Source: Sebastes aleutianus
Lineage: Eukaryota > Chordata > Actinopteri > Perciformes > Sebastidae
NCBI GenBank assembly: GCA_916700875.1
Contig: CAKAKS010000013.1
Span: forward strand, 8,300,686 to 8,364,685
Length of the DNA: 64,000 nt
Direction: 5' to 3'
Below are positions 52,599-64,000 of this stretch, in pieces. The position numbers were made by a program, and so were the translations under genes. The notes beneath the pieces were generated by a model. The model was given only the letters and a program-made list of their open reading frames with translations. It made no database searches and was not told where the DNA came from. Positions within the stretch are counted from its first letter, which is position 1, and each line of letters begins with the position of its first letter.

Positions 52599-53725
52599 CT
52601 CTTCAGCTGGTTGATCTCTTCATTCTTGATCTTCAGTTGATGTATTCATCTGTTAGTGTTCCTTTTAATGTGAGAAGTGTTTGACCCTGATGTTCAGTAT
52701 GAGGTCCTGGAGACCCTGGGCTCTTTAACTGCTCTAAAATATATACTTTTTATTCATTTTATTCCTTCATTCATCTTTTATTCATTCATTATATTACCTT
52801 TTTCCTTTTGTTTTATTATTTATTAAATGATATTCTGTTAGTAGTTTATTCATGATTCATGTAGTTAGTCAAATAAACATTTAATTTATAAAGAACTTGG
52901 TTATTAGATGTGTGTTTATATGAAACAGCTCAAATCACTGTTCACTGTGCCCGAGAACTCTGTAGCAAACCTGAGATTAAGAGACTCAACTGATTAATAT
53001 AACATTTTGAAGTTTTTCCTGTTTTTTCTAAAATTGGGTGGCGTCCTAAATTGATTAATTGAATATAACAAAATTATATTCATATAATTCTGATATTGAA
53101 ACTAATTGTGTATGATATCTGAAGCTGAGTTTTATCCCTCTACTTCACCTTTTACAACAATTAATGTGTTTACATTCTTTATTTTGAGTTATTCATTATA
53201 AATACATATTTTGATATGAATTAATGATTGATTATTAATCTGCTCTATGTAATCATGCTACAGACAGATATAAAGCTCAGTAATGTTTTTTTCAAAACCA
53301 TAATGTTCTAATTTTGAAAGAGAAACCTTTATTGGAGAATACAAACACTAACCTCCCTGTTCTTAGTCTGCAGCTCCTCCTCCAGGGTCTGAACTCTGTT
53401 CTCAGCTTCGTGTCTCTTCTGCTGCTCATCCTGGAACTTCTGTCTGGAGACAATCGGCCACTTAAACTGAAAGAGAGAGAGGAGACAGAGGTTAGAGACA
53501 AGATGAGAGACATGTCTCTTATTAGGGAATGTGATGATGAATATTAAGTATATCTCATGGTCTGATTTGTGTGAATTTTTCATTTTCAGTACAGTTGAGA
53601 TCACTCAGCTGTTCCTGTTAGAAACTCTGCAATTCAACAGTTTGACCAGAAAAACACATGAGATAAAAACTACCATGTACCCCAGAGGAGGAAGAACGGA
53701 CTGGAGCGGCTTGGCTTCTTTCCAA
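48431..53725 (-). CDS. Gene C 3' exon set: coiled coil and lamin tail domain
   Basis: Exons 53681-53725, 53353-53466, 51399-51470, 50979-51044, 50626-50718, 49703-49756, 49172-49342, 48788-48892, 48431-48577; 867 bases, 288 codons plus TAA, all phase 0-0 and open. Lamin tail is spread over the last three exons: VIEVNQKDKYIRLMNKSPK, DQPLGGWRLE, CDLCWKDFTTWKSGYNLKF. Compared with gene B: one exon broken (near 52600), one shortened by 21 bases, one replaced (IWDKK), one tandem unit missing. How this set joins the gene C ectodomain is open: the main tail exon ends at a stop, but a phase 0 donor candidate exists at 54616-54621. It could also be an untranscribed remnant, though the frame is intact. 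Confidence 0.7.
48788..48892 (-). CDS. Gene C set: lamin tail middle exon
   Basis: 35 codons, phase 0-0; DQPLGGWRLE ... ISYTFESSFKLFSRGTVT. Confidence 0.83.
49172..49342 (-). CDS. Gene C set: coiled-coil end and lamin tail start
   Basis: 57 codons, phase 0-0; IEKKFYDETTKREEAEKEVE then FVIEVNQKDKYIRLMNKS. Five codons shorter than gene B in the Ser-rich hinge. Confidence 0.83.
49703..49756 (-). CDS. Gene C set: short coiled-coil exon (18 codons)
   Basis: AAACAG acceptor, IWDKKLSHEGELKEVMTK, GTGAGG donor. Counterpart of the gene B exon 15561-15629 but shorter. Confidence 0.6.
50626..50718 (-). CDS. Gene C set: coiled-coil exon (31 codons)
   Basis: Phase 0-0; EDKQAADMKLKNINEDMKRK, GTTAG acceptor and GTAAAC donor. 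Confidence 0.72.
50979..51044 (-). CDS. Gene C set: coiled-coil exon shortened by 21 bases
   Basis: 22 codons, IEKKLQEETTKREEAEKEMQ. It lacks the VENLKKE heptad found in gene B (16851-16937), exactly one heptad, in frame. Confidence 0.72.
51399..51470 (-). CDS. Gene C set: coiled-coil exon (24 codons)
   Basis: Phase 0-0; LCDQQKKKEETERELKEL. Confidence 0.74.
52546..52591. repeat. (GT)n microsatellite
   Basis: About 23 GT units; only about 8 at the homologous site 20168-20185. Confidence 0.95.
52590..52645 (-). pseudogene. Broken coiled-coil exon in gene C set
   Basis: Only the 3' half of the exon seen at 20189-20302 remains (KIKNEEINQLKR). The 5' half and acceptor are deleted, and the donor side is next to an expanded (GT)n tract (52546-52591). 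Confidence 0.7.
53353..53466 (-). CDS. Gene C set: coiled-coil exon (38 codons)
   Basis: Phase 0-0; KRHEAENRVQTLEEELQTK, TTTCAG acceptor and GTTAGT donor. Confidence 0.78.
53681..53725 (-). CDS. Gene C set: short exon LERSQAAPV
   Basis: Same as 339-383, but the donor is GTACAT instead of GTAAGT, which is weaker. Confidence 0.55.
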
Positions 53726-54465
53726 CTGGGGACAAATGGAGAGTTTAAAAGAAAACGTGTCAAACGTCATTACAAAAGACGAGACAAACGTCACTTAACT
53801 TAACTTGCAGAACAAAACACCGGTGTTAAACACCGGTCTCTCGTTTGAACCCTGTGTTTGTTGGACCCTCCAAACCTCCCTACACACCAAAGATAAGTGG
53901 TCTTTCTATCTTTATATACTAAATGACGAGCTCTGAAGTTAGACTTCCGTCACTAGAGAACATGCTACAAACTCCACGTTACAACCGTCAAAACACTGCT
54001 CCTTCATGCAGGCGTGTAATATTCACGCCTCGGAGAGGCAAAATGTGACACTGACATACTTTCTTCCAGTGGACAGGCGGGTCTGTTACATGCTTTACCG
54101 TGAGACTGGGCTGCTCCTAGTAATACTAAGAGACAGACATGCAGCCGCTTAGCTAAGGAGAAAAGTGAACAAACTCCACAGTCAGTTATTACGCATCTTT
54201 GAACTGAACAACATGATTTTCTATTTATTTAAGTGATTTTAGTTATTTGATTTCTGCCTCCTTCTGCCTGTGTTCCTCTCTCTGCTGGACCTGGAGCTGG
54301 TGTTTCAGTATTTACATTCTTTGTTTCCTCTGGTTGTGTTTCTCTGTCTGTTGGATCTGGAGCTGATGTTTCTTCACTTGTTGACTTGGCAATTTCCTCT
54401 TTGTTGTCCGAATCATTCTTTGCCTTTCCTTCTGACCTAACCTGTTGTTGTTGTTGTTTTCCATC

Positions 54466-62261
<7,796 letters not shown>

Positions 62262-62270
<9 letters not shown>

Positions 62271-62324
62271 GATGTGTCGGACGTTTCTTCAGACTGCAAA
62301 GTCAAAGTCTGTAAATGATTTATA
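62262..62324 (-). promoter_or_regulatory. TATA box and first exon of gene C
   Basis: TATAAAT at 62318-62324 and ATGAAACTG at 62262-62270 followed by GTACGT. In frame with the signal exon (Met-Lys-Leu). Confidence 0.6.
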
Positions 62325-62339
62325 AGCTGTCATCTTGAC

Positions 62340-63230
62340 ATCATTGTAGTTAACTGCTTTAGATTTAGTTTAAACCAGCAGCAACAAATAAATCACCAAT
62401 AAATTACAGAGATTACAATAAATTGAGATCTGATGTACATGTTAGTTAAAGTCTAAAGCTAGAGAAAGAATTAATTATTTTACAGTTAAACTTTAAACAC
62501 AGTATGGTGATTGGTTCTGCTTTCCTACGCTCAGTTTCACTTTGAGTGTTTTTATGATCAGCTGAACTTTGAGCCTGTTGATAACAAGTATAAAATATTA
62601 CAGCTGCAATTAAATCCTTCAGGAGTGATAACATTGTCTTTTTATGTCTTAGTTTATGTCTATAGTTGTTAGGTCTGTTATCTCACTGCAGGGGGCAGAA
62701 CAGGACTTGTTTCTCAGCTCCAAACAGCTTCATCTATAAACCTCAGACTCGGTAATGTTAATGCTGACTGTAGCAGCTTTTAACAAAAGATTTCTGCCTG
62801 CAAAACAAAACGTCCAGTTGTCTTTCAGCTGTTGGTCAAGGTGGTCAGGAACGGACAAAACACCGAAACACAGGAACAGGTATCAAAGAAAAGCAGGAAC
62901 AGTTCAGATTCAGGTTCAGATAGCAAAGACATGCACATCATTAACAATCTGACGAGGAGCAGCTGGAGTTGGGCTGGTATAAATACTGTGAGGGGTAATT
63001 AGGGAATGAGGAACAGGTGAGCAGGTGAATGAGAGTCAGGCGGAAAAGTCTGAGGGCATCTGGTGGACAGGTAGAGAATGAAGGGGCCATCTGAAATACT
63101 GTCAACAAAACTACAATTTACAAATTTACATTTACATTACTATTTTATATTTACCTATGTTTATATTTATTTTGACTGCACTATTTTAAGCCTTAGATTA
63201 TCATTTTGCTTTTACATTTACTGCTGTGAT
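62340..63230. other. Upstream flank of gene C; no gene seen
   Basis: Matches 44430-45240. Contains the conserved CTTTGAGCCTGTTG block, with the X-box reduced to GTTGATAAC (about 62577). No FcRL exon is visible before the right edge. Confidence 0.55.
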
Positions 63231-63239
63231 TTACTCTTT

Positions 63240-63640
63240 TAGGTCTGGGTATCATCGGATATTCCGTTTTTCCTTTGGAATTCAGAAAGGAAAAAACGTT
63301 TTTTTATTTTTTCGTTTTAAACCAAAAACCAGGAAACGGCCGTTTTCTCGTTTTTCGTTTCTGAATCAAAAAATGAAAAACGAACCCAAACCGGGCCGTT
63401 TGTTTGTTTTTGCGAATTCCTTTTCTCATTATTCGTTTTTAATTGAAGAACGGAAGTCACGTGGGTTTTTCGTTTTTTCGTTTTAAACCACAAACGAAAA
63501 ACGGAATCACGTGGTGCTCTGTTTGTTTTTTGTTTCCAAACGAAAAACGAAAAAACCAAATTAAAAAAACGATCCGATTTAGTTTCTTCAAGTTTCTTTC
63601 TGTCATTTTCTCTTTTGAATCGAAGAGCGGAGAACGGCAG
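63240..63640. repeat. Self-complementary CGTTTTTCG-rich element
   Basis: Many short motifs TTTTTCGTTTT and their complements AAAACGAAAAA, mixed in both orientations over 400 bp, with CGGCCG and TCACGTG blocks. It can fold on itself at many registers. Two-strand ORFs here are artefacts. Confidence 0.75.
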
Positions 63641-63829
63641 TCACGTGACCAGGAAGTGAAGGCAAACATGTCAAAATAAAAGCCAAGAAGATAGTTTGGT
63701 CATATTATAAAAGTGTAACATTATTTAAGCACATGATCGAGGTAACAGTAGAAGATAAATAGGCTAAATAAATACATACTGTACCTAAAAAAGCCTAATT
63801 AATTATATATCCTAGACACCTACACTGTG

Positions 63830-64000
63830 CCAAAATCATGGAAATTCACAATAATTAGGCCTGTGCTAAAAAAGCCAGGCGCAAGTAAGCCAAATGATCT
63901 TTGGCCCATCGCAATAACCTCCATATTGTGTAAAACCATGGAACGAGTTCTTGCCAGCCACCTGACCAGCACAGTGGCTACTAAGCTAGATCTGCTCCAG
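63830..64000 (+). mobile_element. LINE reverse-transcriptase fragment running off the right edge
   Basis: One plus-strand frame reads PVLKKPGASKPNDLWPIAIT then SILCKTMERVLASHL and LDLLQ, typical of the N-terminal part of fish LINE RT domains (KKPGASxPNDFRPVALT). Continues beyond the window. Confidence 0.8.

Larger units (their letters stand above)
46532..54170. repeat. Segmental duplication, copy 2 (pairs with 12266-21876)
   Basis: Same order as copy 1: FcRL D2, membrane exon, convergent 3' ends, lamin-tail exons, coiled-coil exons, LERS exon. It is shorter because it lacks one tandem 1.96-kb unit. Confidence 0.85.

Noticed and set aside
63226..63679. Four overlapping ORFs on both strands rich in Phe, Lys and Arg
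   Set aside because: They arise from the self-complementary CGTTTT-rich block.

Overview
The window is vertebrate nuclear DNA, almost certainly from a spiny-rayed teleost (percomorph) fish. Genes are split into short exons with GT-AG introns. The two receptor families found (butyrophilin/B7-like and Fc-receptor-like) look teleost in sequence. The interspersed repeats (L2- and RTE-type LINE ends, hAT and foldback MITEs, TA/CA microsatellites) are ones I recognise from percomorph genomes. No prokaryotic feature, tRNA, rRNA or CRISPR array was seen.

Layout. The locus is a tandem array of a roughly 18-kb unit. Each unit pairs a minus-strand membrane gene of the butyrophilin (BTN) type with a plus-strand Fc-receptor-like (FcRL) gene in head-to-head orientation. 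Unit 1: BTN-like gene A (5' end 8.4 kb, running off the left edge) and FcRL-1 (11.4-12.8 kb). Unit 2: BTN-like gene B (27.2 to 14.2 kb, complete) and FcRL-2 (29.5-35.1 kb). Unit 3: a decayed BTN-like copy (only a dead first exon at 44.4 kb and a 3' remnant at 41.7-42.7 kb) and FcRL-3 (45.5-47.1 kb). Unit 4: BTN-like gene C (62.3 to 54.5 kb, with a further set of exons down to 48.4 kb); its partner would lie beyond the right edge. A plus-strand BTN-like gene D (37.5-39.7 kb) sits between units 2 and 3.

The BTN-like genes encode a signal peptide, one or two V-type Ig domains, a butyrophilin-type C domain, a membrane helix, a charged linker, a chain of short coiled-coil exons and, in gene B and in the 3' exon set of gene C, a lamin tail domain (LTD). 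The nineteen exons of gene B join into one open frame of 768 codons. A type I immune-type receptor with a cytoplasmic coiled coil ending in a lamin tail is the most unusual object here. Every coiled-coil exon is symmetric (phase 0-0), so exons can be gained or lost without breaking the frame, and their number differs between A, B and C.

The FcRL genes encode a leader, two Ig domains and a membrane helix. FcRL-2 has a long tail with three YxxV/YxxL motifs (ITIM-like). FcRL-1 and FcRL-3 end just after the membrane helix because the splice donor at that point is missing; a fossil of a tail exon survives about 270 bp downstream. All three FcRL starts have an AGAGGAAG (PU.1/Ets-like) box 56-62 bp upstream. 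The BTN-like genes share a conserved upstream block with an RFX X-box-like site in A and B. Functions are inferred from domain families; exon joins were done by eye and need transcript data.
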